Of a stretch of DNA of 25,632 nucleotides, positions 1-7,068 are shown piece after piece (the stretch's first letter is position 1; the number at the start of each line of letters is the position of its first letter). Source of the DNA: Treponema sp. UBA1240 (lineage in GTDB: Bacteria > Spirochaetota > Spirochaetia > Treponematales > Treponemataceae); the NCBI GenBank assembly GCA_002308875.1, contig DBWK01000063.1, positions 16,815 through 42,446 of the forward strand. The letters run 5' to 3'. The notes beneath the pieces are model-generated. The model saw nothing but the letters and a program-made list of their open reading frames with translations, was not told the origin of the DNA and made no database searches. Position numbers and translations under genes: made by a program.

Positions 1-228
1 ATTTCAGTCGCGCGGACAACGCAGTCAAGAACCGGCGGTTCCATTACTTCCGAAGGTCTTGAATGGGAATACGGGCTTTTCCGCAAAAAAGGAATACCCA
101 GCCTTAGTAACCGCATCAGTTCCGCTTATTTTGCCGCCGGAAAAAACGTAAAGATTAGTGTTATGGAAGGCTGCTTTGTATTGATACTGCCTGTAACTAC
201 TGATGTAAGGCATTTTAGTGGTAAATAA
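1..228 (+). CDS. C-terminal end of an unrecognised protein (partial, 5' end outside window)
   Basis: Frame 1 is open from the first base to a TAA at 226-228, giving 75 residues without a start, so this is read as the 3' end of a gene that begins before the window. The tail includes a GGSITSEGLEWEYGLF stretch and ends in a hydrophobic strand-like segment (CFVLILPV) before a short polar tail. I do not recognise the family and assign no function. An overlapping minus-strand frame of 62 codons over the same bases has no ribosome-binding site and looks like a shadow. The reading relies only on an open frame of 75 codons, so confidence is moderate. Confidence 0.5.
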   Translation: MSVARTTQSRTGGSITSEGLEWEYGLFRKKGIPSLSNRISSAYFAAGKNVKISVMEGCFVLILPVTTDVRHFSGK

Positions 229-231
229 CAG

Positions 232-261
232 ATACTGGAAAAAATCAATTTTTAGCAGTAT
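232..261. repeat. Inverted repeat downstream of the partial CDS
   Basis: ATACTG (232-237) pairs with CAGTAT (256-261), and an inner A-tract (240-245) pairs with a T-tract (248-253), with a 2-bp mismatch between the two helices. It lies 3 nt after the stop at 226-228. It could act as a weak 3'-end structure for that gene, but there is no T-run after the outer arm, so it is not a typical intrinsic terminator. Confidence 0.35.
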
Positions 262-304
262 ACTTATTGAAAATTAGATAATTGTGCAGATTTTGTGAGT
301 GTAA

Positions 305-1858
305 ATGAAAAAGATTCTGATTATTGGTGCGGGTCCTGCTGGGCTTACCGCTGCATACGAACTGCTTAAATTCCCCAAAGAATATGAAGTGACTATTTTT
401 GAAGAAACTTCCGTTTTCGGGGGAATTTCAAGAACCGTAAACTACAAAGGAAACCGCATGGACATGGGTGGTCACCGTTTTTTTTCAAAAGTTCCCGAAG
501 TAAACGAATGGTGGGATCACATGCTTCCTATGCAGGGGTCTAAATCTTTTGATGACATACTTCTTAACAGAGATTCGTATATAAAAGAAGGAGGCCCTGA
601 TCCCGAAAAGGTAGACCGTGTCATGCTCACAAGACACCGTGTTTCGCGAATCCTGTTTGACGACAAATTCTACGATTATCCTATTTCGTTAAAGCCTGAA
701 ACTTTCAAAAACTTCGGCTTTATAACAACGATTAAGGTTGGTTTTTCGTATCTAAAATCAATATTTCACAAGCTGCCAGAGGATAATCTTGAAAACCTTT
801 ATGTAAATTCTTTTGGCCGTAAGCTTTACAGTATGTTCTTTGAATATTATACGGAAAACCTTTGGGGGCGTCACCCTTCTGAGATAGATGCTTCCTGGGG
901 AAAACAGCGCACAAAAGGGCTTTCGATATTCGGTATTATCAAAGATTATTTTGGAAAGCTTTTCAAGGTAAAGAACCGCAAAGTCAACACTTCGCTCATT
1001 GAAGAATTTAAATATCCAAAGCTAGGCCCCGGACAGCTTTGGGACGTAACTGCCTCCGAAGTTGAAAGGCTTGGAGGTACAATAATCAAAAACGCAAGGG
1101 TTGTAAAGCTTCACAAGAACAAAGACGGTGTACTGGATTCTCTTGTTTACGAAAAAGACGGTAAGAATGTGGAAGTAAAAGGTGATGTATTCATTTCTTC
1201 CATGCCTATAAAAGACCTTGTAGGCGGCATGAATGATGTACCTGATGAGCCTGCACGCATAGCGAAGGGACTTCCTTACAGGGATTATATGACGCTCGGT
1301 GTTCTTGTGCCCAGGCTTAACCTTGTAAACAAAACAAGCCTCAAGACAGTTTCCAATATTGTGCCCGACTGCTGGGTATACGTTCAGGACAGGCGCGTTA
1401 AGATGGGGCGCTTCCAGATATACAACAACTGGTCTCCTTATATGATAAAAGATCTTAAGAACACCATTTGGATCGGGCTTGAATATTTTGTGAGCGAGGG
1501 CGACGAATACTGGAATATGTCCGATGAGGAATTCTCCAAATTTGCAGTGGATGAGATGGTCAAACTTAAATTAATCGACAGCGCAGACCAGGTCATAGAT
1601 ACTCACAGGGAGAAAGTTAAAAAAGCATATCCCGCTTATTTTGATACTTACTCTGAAATTGATACCCTTACCGCATGGCTTAACACAATTCCGAACCTAT
1701 ACTGCGTGGGGCGCAACGGTCAGCACCGCTATAACAATATTGACCATTCAATGATGACTTCGTTTGAAGCGGTTAAGAATATTGTAAGCGGAACTACCGA
1801 CAAATCAAACGTATGGAATGTGAACACTGAAAAAGAATACCACGAGGAAAGCAAATAA
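305..1858 (+). CDS. FAD/NAD(P)-dependent oxidoreductase of the amine-oxidase/UDP-galactopyranose-mutase-like fold
   Basis: The 517-residue protein opens with a Rossmann dinucleotide-binding strand: IIGAGPAGLTAAYE (about residues 6-19), then an acidic residue at the end of strand 2 (TIFEE). Further hallmarks of the COG1232 group are MGGHRFF near residue 54 and a C-terminal FAD-contact segment with GRNGQHRYNNIDHSMM (about 473-488). Members are flavoproteins annotated as protoporphyrinogen-oxidase-like, amine-oxidase-like or UDP-GalP-mutase-like, often linked to surface glycan genes; the substrate cannot be told from sequence. There is no signal peptide, so a cytoplasmic enzyme is expected. No clear Shine-Dalgarno precedes ATG 305; the N-terminal Rossmann strand starts directly after it, which supports this start. 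It converges on the membrane-protein gene ending at 1864, only 5 bp away. Confidence 0.82.
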   Translation: MKKILIIGAGPAGLTAAYELLKFPKEYEVTIFEETSVFGGISRTVNYKGNRMDMGGHRFFSKVPEVNEWWDHMLPMQGSKSFDDILLNRDSYIKEGGPDPEKVDRVMLTRHRVSRILFDDKFYDYPISLKPETFKNFGFITTIKVGFSYLKSIFHKLPEDNLENLYVNSFGRKLYSMFFEYYTENLWGRHPSEIDASWGKQRTKGLSIFGIIKDYFGKLFKVKNRKVNTSLIEEFKYPKLGPGQLWDVTASEVERLGGTIIKNARVVKLHKNKDGVLDSLVYEKDGKNVEVKGDVFISSMPIKDLVGGMNDVPDEPARIAKGLPYRDYMTLGVLVPRLNLVNKTSLKTVSNIVPDCWVYVQDRRVKMGRFQIYNNWSPYMIKDLKNTIWIGLEYFVSEGDEYWNMSDEEFSKFAVDEMVKLKLIDSADQVIDTHREKVKKAYPAYFDTYSEIDTLTAWLNTIPNLYCVGRNGQHRYNNIDHSMMTSFEAVKNIVSGTTDKSNVWNVNTEKEYHEESK

Positions 1859-1863
1859 CCGGT

Positions 1864-2541
1864 TTACCGATGATTTGCGAATTTTTCGTTTGCAATTCGG
1901 AGTGACCAGGCTATAAGCAGGGTAAAGCTGAACATTGTAAGTGCAACAATTCCGATAGTATTAACTCCATTGCCTAAAAACCCGTACCAGTCATAAATTT
2001 GTGAAGTCTGTCCGTTTTCAAGGTGAAGAATTATATTGGTTCCGTAGAAAACCCCGTAAATCAGCATCGGTACCACACCTGCAAAGGTTTGTCGTGCGGA
2101 AATGTGTGCAGGTTCAAAAAACACAAAAACGATTATGCAAAGCAGTGGTATGAGTAGGTGCATAAAAAGGTTTGAATCCACAAAAAGCGCAAAAAACCCA
2201 AACTGAAAAGGCGCAAGGAATAATGCAGTAATAAGCATTGTAAGCGTTACACCGGTTGTGGAGGCAAGCTTAAAAAGCGGCAGGACCTCGGGAATGGTTT
2301 TTATACGGCCGGTTGCTTTTAAAATCGTGCAGATTGCCGCCGCAAGCGAAACAAGCCCTGCAAGCAGGTTTGAATCCACGGTAAAATACTTGAATGCCCT
2401 CGCATTTGCTGTCGAAAGAGCGGCGGGTTTTCCTGGTTCGGTCATAAAATGGAAACCTGTAAGCATGCTGATTATTGCAAATACAACAGATATAAAAATC
2501 ATCAGATTAAGAGTCAGAGATATTTTTTGAATCTTTGTCAT
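1864..2541 (-). CDS. Pr6Pr-like integral membrane protein with about six TM helices
   Basis: The 225-residue protein is almost entirely hydrophobic, with about six predicted membrane helices (first near residues 9-28, last near 200-217). The segment FKYFTVDSNLLAGL (about 50-63) and a His in the third or fourth helix region (SNLFMHLLIPL) resemble the Pr6Pr/AIG1-type membrane proteins, whose eukaryotic relatives (ADTRP/AIG1) use a Thr and a His as hydrolase residues. The family link is from recall and moderate. Function in bacteria is unknown. The gene starts 59 bp from the divergent phosphatase gene at 2601 and has an extended -10 (TGCTAGAAT) ending 7 nt before its ATG, so its mRNA should have almost no leader. 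Confidence 0.65.
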   Translation of the reverse strand: MTKIQKISLTLNLMIFISVVFAIISMLTGFHFMTEPGKPAALSTANARAFKYFTVDSNLLAGLVSLAAAICTILKATGRIKTIPEVLPLFKLASTTGVTLTMLITALFLAPFQFGFFALFVDSNLFMHLLIPLLCIIVFVFFEPAHISARQTFAGVVPMLIYGVFYGTNIILHLENGQTSQIYDWYGFLGNGVNTIGIVALTMFSFTLLIAWSLRIANEKFANHR

Positions 2542-2548
2542 AGAATCT

Positions 2549-2557
2549 ATTCTAGCA
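2549..2557 (-). promoter_or_regulatory. Extended -10 promoter element of the Pr6Pr-like gene
   Basis: Read on the minus strand the sequence is TGCTAGAAT, an extended -10 (TGn plus TAGAAT). The hexamer (2549-2554) ends 7 nt before the ATG whose complement is 2539-2541. Transcription would start about 1 nt before the start codon. No clear -35 is seen. Confidence 0.45.
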
Positions 2558-2588
2558 TAAAAAAATGGATTTTACATGGAAAGTGTTT

Positions 2589-2600
2589 TATACTGTTTTT
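2589..2600 (+). promoter_or_regulatory. -10 element 6 nt before the start of the phosphatase gene (predicted leaderless)
   Basis: TATACT at 2589-2594 is followed by GTTTTT and then ATG 2601. With standard sigma70 spacing the +1 falls on the A of that ATG. No convincing -35 at 16-18 bp is seen; a TTTACA at 2571-2576 is too close (12 bp). The same layout recurs at four other genes in the window. Confidence 0.5.
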
Positions 2601-4211
2601 ATGAAGCAAAAAAAATTTACGTTTGCAAGTTTATCCGTAAGACTGCCGCTCTATCTTGCGCTTTTTTGCATTATCCTGAGTGCCGTAAACGGAATTATTG
2701 GTTACAGGGTTTTTAAGTCGCTTTTTGAGCGTCAGTACCGCGATATTACCGAACAGATTGCGGCAACAGCACTTTCGTATCTTGACGTGGAACGCATAAA
2801 GGATTATGCGGCTGGTGCGCCTGCCGACGATGAATGGTACGATGCCGATTCAAAGCTTGATACGCTGACCCGTACAACCCGCCTTGCATACATTTATGTA
2901 ACAGTTCCTGACGAAGAATTTGAAAACCGAGTTTATATCTATGACACAGTTCATCCCGAAGTAACGAATGGTAAAAAAATAGAATTGGGAAAAGTTGCTT
3001 CGCTTAAAAAGTATGATGAAGAGTACATACGGAATCTGAAGAACGTTATACTGAACGGTGAGCCTTATATACGCTTTGTGTATAATTCCACCGGCGGGCA
3101 CGTAACCACGTCTATTCCAGTTAAAGACAGTGCGGGCAGCAACATTGCCATTATGAGTGTTGTAAAGCCAATGAGCGAGGTTCAGGACTTTAAGAAAAGC
3201 TACAGGACTGTTGTTGCTCTATCTTCTGCGCTGATAACGCTCCTGTTTGTTGCGTTCTTCATAGGACTGCTGATGGCAAAGTTTGTAAAACCGGTTGCGC
3301 TTATTACGAACGAAACTTCTCACTTCGCCGAACACAAAGGACGTATTTCCGACAAATTGCTTAAAATAAGAGGAAAGGATGAACTCGGTGTGCTTGCCCG
3401 GTCAATCGAGAAGATGAGCGTGGATATGAACAAGTACATAGAAGACCTCACGCACACAACCGCCGAAAAAGAAAGACTTTCTGCTGAGCTTGACGTTGCT
3501 ACACAGATTCAGGCAAATATGCTTCCGCGTATTTTTCCGCCTTATAAGGAACATCCTGAGCTGGAACTCTTTGCAACAATGGAACCCGCTAAGGAAGTTG
3601 GCGGTGATTTTTACGATTTTTTTATGGTTGACGGAGACCATTTTGCGGTTACCGTTGGCGATGTAAGCGGCAAGGGAGTTCCTGCAGCCCTGTTCATGGT
3701 TATTGCAAAGACACTCATTAAAAACAGTATTCTGCAGGGATTACAGCCCGCGCAAGTTTTTGAACGCGTGAACAACGAACTTTGCGAAGGCAATGACGCG
3801 GGTCTTTTTGTTACCTGTTGGATGGGAATACTGACAATAAGCACAGGTGAACTGAAATTCGTCAATGCAGGACATACCTTCCCAATCTTTCACCATGCAA
3901 ACTCCGTTGAGTTCCTAAAATCAAAGCCTGATCTTATGCTCGCCGGAATGGAGGGAATGCGCTACAACGAACATTCTGTAACGCTTGAAAAAGGTGACCG
4001 GCTTTTTGTTTATACAGACGGTGTTACCGAGGCAACTAACGCGCATGAGGAGCTGTACGGCGAAGAACGCCTCATCAGATTTCTTCGCAAGATTGAAACT
4101 GCTGATATACACAAGCTGCTCGCTGAGGTTCGCGGCGATATAGACGCATTCGTTGACGGAGTTCCGCAGTTTGATGACATTACAATGCTGGAACTTTTAC
4201 TGAAAGATTAG
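2601..4211 (+). CDS. Membrane-bound RsbU-type PP2C serine phosphatase with sensor and HAMP regions
   Basis: From ATG 2601 the protein has 536 residues. A first TM helix (about 14-36) is followed by an extracytoplasmic domain of about 165 residues, a second TM helix (about 204-228), a HAMP-like segment, a short coiled region (TAEKERLSAELDVATQIQ) and a PP2C/SpoIIE-type phosphatase domain. The phosphatase motifs are MEPAKEVGGDFYDFF, VGDVSGKGVPAALFM, NAGHTFPIF, YTDGVTEATN and FDDITMLEL, which include the expected metal-binding aspartates. The role is to dephosphorylate a STAS antagonist in response to an external signal. I chose 2601 over the in-frame ATG at 2565 because 2565 has no Shine-Dalgarno and lies upstream of the likely -10 at 2589. 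The stop is 9 nt before the RsbW-type gene, which points to co-expression. Confidence 0.88.
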   Translation: MKQKKFTFASLSVRLPLYLALFCIILSAVNGIIGYRVFKSLFERQYRDITEQIAATALSYLDVERIKDYAAGAPADDEWYDADSKLDTLTRTTRLAYIYVTVPDEEFENRVYIYDTVHPEVTNGKKIELGKVASLKKYDEEYIRNLKNVILNGEPYIRFVYNSTGGHVTTSIPVKDSAGSNIAIMSVVKPMSEVQDFKKSYRTVVALSSALITLLFVAFFIGLLMAKFVKPVALITNETSHFAEHKGRISDKLLKIRGKDELGVLARSIEKMSVDMNKYIEDLTHTTAEKERLSAELDVATQIQANMLPRIFPPYKEHPELELFATMEPAKEVGGDFYDFFMVDGDHFAVTVGDVSGKGVPAALFMVIAKTLIKNSILQGLQPAQVFERVNNELCEGNDAGLFVTCWMGILTISTGELKFVNAGHTFPIFHHANSVEFLKSKPDLMLAGMEGMRYNEHSVTLEKGDRLFVYTDGVTEATNAHEELYGEERLIRFLRKIETADIHKLLAEVRGDIDAFVDGVPQFDDITMLELLLKD

Positions 4212-4220
4212 GGGGCATGC

Positions 4221-4622
4221 ATGAGCACAAGGATTTTTCCGGCGACGGATGAAAGTATGCAGACCGTCTTTGACTTTGTTCATTCGCAGATTCCCCAAGA
4301 TTGTTCTGTGGAAGTTTTGAACAAAATCGACCTTGCCGTTGAAGAAATTTTTATCAACATAGCGCATTATGCCTATACACCTGACACAGGAAACGCGGAA
4401 ATTGAATGCAAATTTGAAAATGACACGCTGACAGTCGTTTTCAGCGATTCAGGAAAAGAATTTAATCCGCTTGCGCGTACTGATCCCGATACAAGTCTTT
4501 CTCTTGATGAACGCGATATAGGTGGCCTTGGAATTTTTCTGACCAAGCAGTTTATGGATTCGGTAAAATATGAATATGTAAATAATAAGAATACTCTTTC
4601 AATTCAAAAAAAGATTGTTTAG
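4221..4622 (+). CDS. RsbW/SpoIIAB-type serine kinase / anti-sigma factor (HATPase)
   Basis: This 133-residue GHKL ATPase carries an N-box (LAVEEIFINIAHYAY, about 42-56), a G1 box (FSDSGKEFNPL) and a G2 box (IGGLGIFLTKQFMD). The length and order fit stand-alone anti-sigma-factor/serine-kinase proteins of the RsbW family, which phosphorylate a STAS antagonist and bind an output partner. A GGGGG ribosome-binding site lies 6 nt upstream of the ATG, directly after the stop of the phosphatase gene, so the pair is probably one operon. Its likely substrate is the STAS protein encoded convergently at 4629-4928. No sigma factor gene is visible nearby, so the output partner is unknown. Confidence 0.87.
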   Translation: MSTRIFPATDESMQTVFDFVHSQIPQDCSVEVLNKIDLAVEEIFINIAHYAYTPDTGNAEIECKFENDTLTVVFSDSGKEFNPLARTDPDTSLSLDERDIGGLGIFLTKQFMDSVKYEYVNNKNTLSIQKKIV

Positions 4623-4628
4623 CGTATG

Positions 4629-4928
4629 TCAGATAATTGAAAGAACACCTTCCATTCCTGTTGCCTGAAAAACCTGCCGGCAGAATTCGGAAGGACTGCG
4701 TACAGACATTTTGCCGCCTGTTCCTGTCATAAGTTTGTGTGCGAGAAGAACAACGCGTAATCCTGCGCTTGAAATGTAACTTACATCTTTCAAGTCAAGT
4801 ATGAGTGATTTGCATTCATTCGGACATTCTTTAAGCCTCGATTCAAGTTGCGGAGCCGTAGTTGTATCCAGCCGTCCTTCAATATTCAGTTCTAGTGTTA
4901 TACCGTTAAGGGCCTCATTAATTGTCAT
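4629..4928 (-). CDS. STAS-domain anti-sigma factor antagonist (RsbV/SpoIIAA type)
   Basis: The 99-residue protein is a single STAS domain. The motif VSYISSAGLRVVLLAH (about 49-64) places the phospho-acceptor at Ser54, aligned with Ser58 of SpoIIAA by the following G-L pair. In partner switching the unphosphorylated form binds the RsbW-type kinase and frees its target; the RsbU-type phosphatase restores it. Kinase and phosphatase are both encoded just to the left, on the opposite strand, and the two 3' ends are only 6 bp apart. A Shine-Dalgarno (CGGAGA, 4 nt before ATG) supports the start. The separate promoter means antagonist and kinase levels need not move together. Confidence 0.9.
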   Translation of the reverse strand: MTINEALNGITLELNIEGRLDTTTAPQLESRLKECPNECKSLILDLKDVSYISSAGLRVVLLAHKLMTGTGGKMSVRSPSEFCRQVFQATGMEGVLSII

Positions 4929-5019
4929 TTTATCTCCGGTTTTGTAATACGTTATTATTTATATTTTTGGTCTATTCATAAAAAAAGTCAATCTATTTCT
5001 TTTTAACTTTGAAAAAGCG

Positions 5020-5028
5020 TGTTATAAT
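5020..5028 (+). promoter_or_regulatory. Extended -10 promoter of the zinc-ribbon/SUMF1 gene
   Basis: TGTTATAAT is a consensus extended -10 element. The predicted start near 5035 gives a leader of about 20 nt holding the Shine-Dalgarno at 5046. The -35 region is only T-rich, which is usual for extended -10 promoters. Confidence 0.6.
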
Positions 5029-5045
5029 CATTACAATTAAATAAT

Positions 5046-5049
5046 GGAG
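5046..5049 (+). promoter_or_regulatory. Ribosome-binding site that decides the start at 5056
   Basis: GGAG lies 6 nt before ATG 5056. It overlaps the upstream in-frame ATG at 5044, which therefore cannot use it and has no Shine-Dalgarno of its own. The zinc ribbon begins immediately after Met 5056. Confidence 0.65.
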
Positions 5050-5055
5050 AATAAA

Positions 5056-5934
5056 ATGAAATGCTCAAATTGTGGTGCAGAACTCGCCGGTGATTTTAAA
5101 TTTTGCCCTCACTGCGGACATCCTGTTGAACCTGCCTCAAAAACTACTGATTCCGATTCGCAGGAAAAAATGGTTGTCTTCAATGATGACTCTCCGAATA
5201 TGATTTCTGTTCCTGGTGGTGTATTCATAATGGGAACCGGAGAAGTGGTGCATAATGTAACACTGGATCCTTTTTTTATGGCAGAAACTCCGGTAACACA
5301 AAAACAATACAAGTACGTTATGGGAAAAAATCCTTCAAAACTTGTCGGCGAAAACCGTCCGGTTGAATGCGTTAATTGGTGCGAAGCAATTATTTACTGC
5401 AACAGACTCAGCATGATGCACAGTCTTACCCCCTGCTACAGTATTGGCGATATAAAGGATCTTACTACATTTGAGAGTTTAAGTCCGGTTTGGAAGCGTG
5501 TTGTTTGTAATTACAAAGCTGACGGGTTTCGTCTGCCTACCGAAGCAGAATGGGAATATGCGGCGCGCGGCGGTGTAAAAAACAACCCTATGATGTATGC
5601 TGGAAGCGATAATATAGAAAATGTTGCCTGGTACGGCGAGAACAGCGAAGTTCGTACTCACGATGTCAGTTGCAAAAAGCCGAATGCTTTAGGTTTGTAC
5701 GATATGTGCGGTAATGTTGCCGAATGGTGTTGGGATTTTATGGATGCGCTTTCGGTCGTTCCTCAGACAAATCCACATGGGCCTCAGATTGGTACAATGC
5801 ACATTAAACGTGGTGGCAGCTGGTTGGATGATCCGCAGCAGTGTACAGTCTTTTACCGCAGTGGAAGTGCTCCGGGCGGAAAGAGCAGCAATCTTGGGTT
5901 CAGAGTTTGCCAGTCCATGATTGAAAGCGATTAG
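5056..5934 (+). CDS. Zinc-ribbon protein fused to a SUMF1/formylglycine-generating-enzyme-like domain
   Basis: The 292-residue protein starts with a zinc ribbon, MKCSNCG then FCPHCG (Cys 3, 6, 17, 20), a linker of about 25 residues, and a SUMF1-type C-lectin-fold domain: GGVFIMG, PVTQKQYKYVMGKNPS, RPVECVNWCEAI, RLPTEAEWEYAARGG, GLYDMCGNVAEWCWDF, RGGSWLD and LGFRVC. True formylglycine-generating enzymes use a pair of active-site cysteines near the C-terminus; here that region (CTVFYRSGSAPGG) has only one obvious Cys, so sulfatase activation is doubtful. There is no signal peptide, so a cytoplasmic location is likely. Related SUMF1 proteins with N-terminal ribbons or kinase domains are common in spirochaetes and mostly uncharacterised. 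The chagasin-like lipoprotein gene begins 28 bp downstream on the same strand. Confidence 0.83.
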   Translation: MKCSNCGAELAGDFKFCPHCGHPVEPASKTTDSDSQEKMVVFNDDSPNMISVPGGVFIMGTGEVVHNVTLDPFFMAETPVTQKQYKYVMGKNPSKLVGENRPVECVNWCEAIIYCNRLSMMHSLTPCYSIGDIKDLTTFESLSPVWKRVVCNYKADGFRLPTEAEWEYAARGGVKNNPMMYAGSDNIENVAWYGENSEVRTHDVSCKKPNALGLYDMCGNVAEWCWDFMDALSVVPQTNPHGPQIGTMHIKRGGSWLDDPQQCTVFYRSGSAPGGKSSNLGFRVCQSMIESD

Positions 5935-5962
5935 TTTTGCATCTGTGCTGTAAGGAGAAGTT

Positions 5963-6337
5963 ATGAAGAATATATTGTTTGCAGGACTTGCGCTGATGAT
6001 TTTTACCGGTTGTACAACAACAAAAGGTTTTAAAAGTGACGAAACCAAGCTTTATCTCAAGGGTAACCCAACGACCGGCTTTAGTTGGATTTTGTATATA
6101 GAAGATGCTTCAATCGTAGATAAAGAGGAATCTTCCGAATATTTGGGTGCTGACGGCGTAGTAGGCGCACCTTCGAGATTCTGTTACACAATCCGCTCTT
6201 TAAAACCCGGTAATACAACGCTTCGCTTTGAATACCGCCGCCCGTGGGAGAAGAATCCTCCGCTAGAGCTTCACATATATGACATTAGTGTTGAAACCGA
6301 CGGTAAACTCCTTATTCAGGAGAGAACCGAAGATTAG
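5963..6337 (+). CDS. Lipoprotein with chagasin-type (I42) cysteine-protease-inhibitor domain
   Basis: The 124-residue product has a short signal peptide ending in the lipobox IFTGC (Cys17), so a lipid-anchored periplasmic or surface protein is expected. The mature part shows the chagasin loop motifs in order: NPTTGFSW (35-42), a Gly-rich loop with GADGVVGAP (62-70) and RRPWE (92-96). These are the three loops that enter the active-site cleft of papain-family proteases in the known I42 inhibitors. A strong Shine-Dalgarno (AAGGAGA, 5 nt spacing) fixes the start. It follows the zinc-ribbon/SUMF1 gene by 28 bp and is followed 8 bp later by tcdA, so it is probably in one transcript. No papain-like protease gene is in the window; the target could be an endogenous or host or competitor enzyme. 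Confidence 0.85.
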   Translation: MKNILFAGLALMIFTGCTTTKGFKSDETKLYLKGNPTTGFSWILYIEDASIVDKEESSEYLGADGVVGAPSRFCYTIRSLKPGNTTLRFEYRRPWEKNPPLELHIYDISVETDGKLLIQERTED

Positions 6338-6345
6338 TCTTGTAT

Positions 6346-7068
6346 ATGGTTAATCAGAATCAGTTTTCACGAACGGAAAACCTTCTCGGTTTGGCAGCTA
6401 TGGAACGTCTGAAATCAGTCCGTGTTGCTATTTTTGGCATTGGCGGTGTGGGCGGTTATGTTGCGGAAGCCCTTGTGCGCAGCGGTGTTTTTCACCTTGA
6501 TTTGATTGATAATGACGAAGTTGCTCTTACAAACCTGAACAGGCAGATTATCGCCACTCATTCCACGCTCGGTATGCTGAAAGTTGATGTGATGAAGAAT
6601 CGTATTATGGATATAAATCCTGATGCGGATGTGCGTACGTTCAAGTGTTTTTACCTTCCCGAAACAAGCAGGATGTTTGATTTTTTGCAGTATGATTATG
6701 TTGTGGACGCGGTTGATACCGTTACAGCTAAAATACAGTTGATTTTGCAGGCAAAACAGGCTGGAACTCCGATAATTTGCAGCATGGGGACTGGTAACAA
6801 ACTTGACCCGATGTCGTTTGAGGTAGTGGATATTTCGAAAACAAGCGTTTGTCCGCTTGCCCGTATTATGAGACAGGAATGCAAAAAACGCGGCATAAAA
6901 GACGTTAAGGTTGTATATTCAAAGGAAAAACCTGTTGTTCCAAAAGGTGATGTTTCCTGTCGGGAAATGAAAGGTGGTTCGCCTGCACCGGCAAGTTGTG
7001 CTTTTGTGCCGTCGGTTGCGGGGCTTATTATTGCATCGGAAGTAATAAAAGATTTGACTACCGCGTGA
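6346..7068 (+). CDS. tcdA: tRNA threonylcarbamoyladenosine dehydratase (E1-like, ThiF fold)
   Basis: The 240-residue protein begins with the conserved QFSRTENLLG helix, then a Rossmann nucleotide-binding motif FGIGGVGGYVAEALVRSG and the E1-type IDNDEVALTNLNRQI. The mid-region has DYVVDAVDTVTAKI and SMGTGNKLDP, and the C-terminus has the SCAFVPSVAGLIIASEVI signature of the TcdA/CsdL branch. The enzyme uses ATP to cyclise t6A37 in ANN-decoding tRNAs to ct6A. I prefer ATG 6346; a TTG two codons earlier is also possible, and neither has a close Shine-Dalgarno, which suggests coupling to the lipoprotein gene ending at 6337. The 3' end overlaps the convergent kinase-like gene by 11 bp. There is no fused or missing region; the length is close to the family norm. 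Confidence 0.9.
   Translation: MVNQNQFSRTENLLGLAAMERLKSVRVAIFGIGGVGGYVAEALVRSGVFHLDLIDNDEVALTNLNRQIIATHSTLGMLKVDVMKNRIMDINPDADVRTFKCFYLPETSRMFDFLQYDYVVDAVDTVTAKIQLILQAKQAGTPIICSMGTGNKLDPMSFEVVDISKTSVCPLARIMRQECKKRGIKDVKVVYSKEKPVVPKGDVSCREMKGGSPAPASCAFVPSVAGLIIASEVIKDLTTA

Noticed and set aside
25..213. 62-codon minus-strand frame at the left edge
   Set aside because: No ribosome-binding site or recognisable sequence, and the plus-strand frame over the same bases is open to the window edge.
2571..2594. TTTACA and TATACT as a standard -35/-10 pair for the phosphatase gene
   Set aside because: The spacer is 12 bp, too short for sigma70; only the -10 to ATG spacing is used.
5009..5028. TTGAAA and TATAAT as a -35/-10 pair upstream of the zinc-ribbon gene
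   Set aside because: The spacer is only 8 bp; the TG extension of the -10 is the better explanation.
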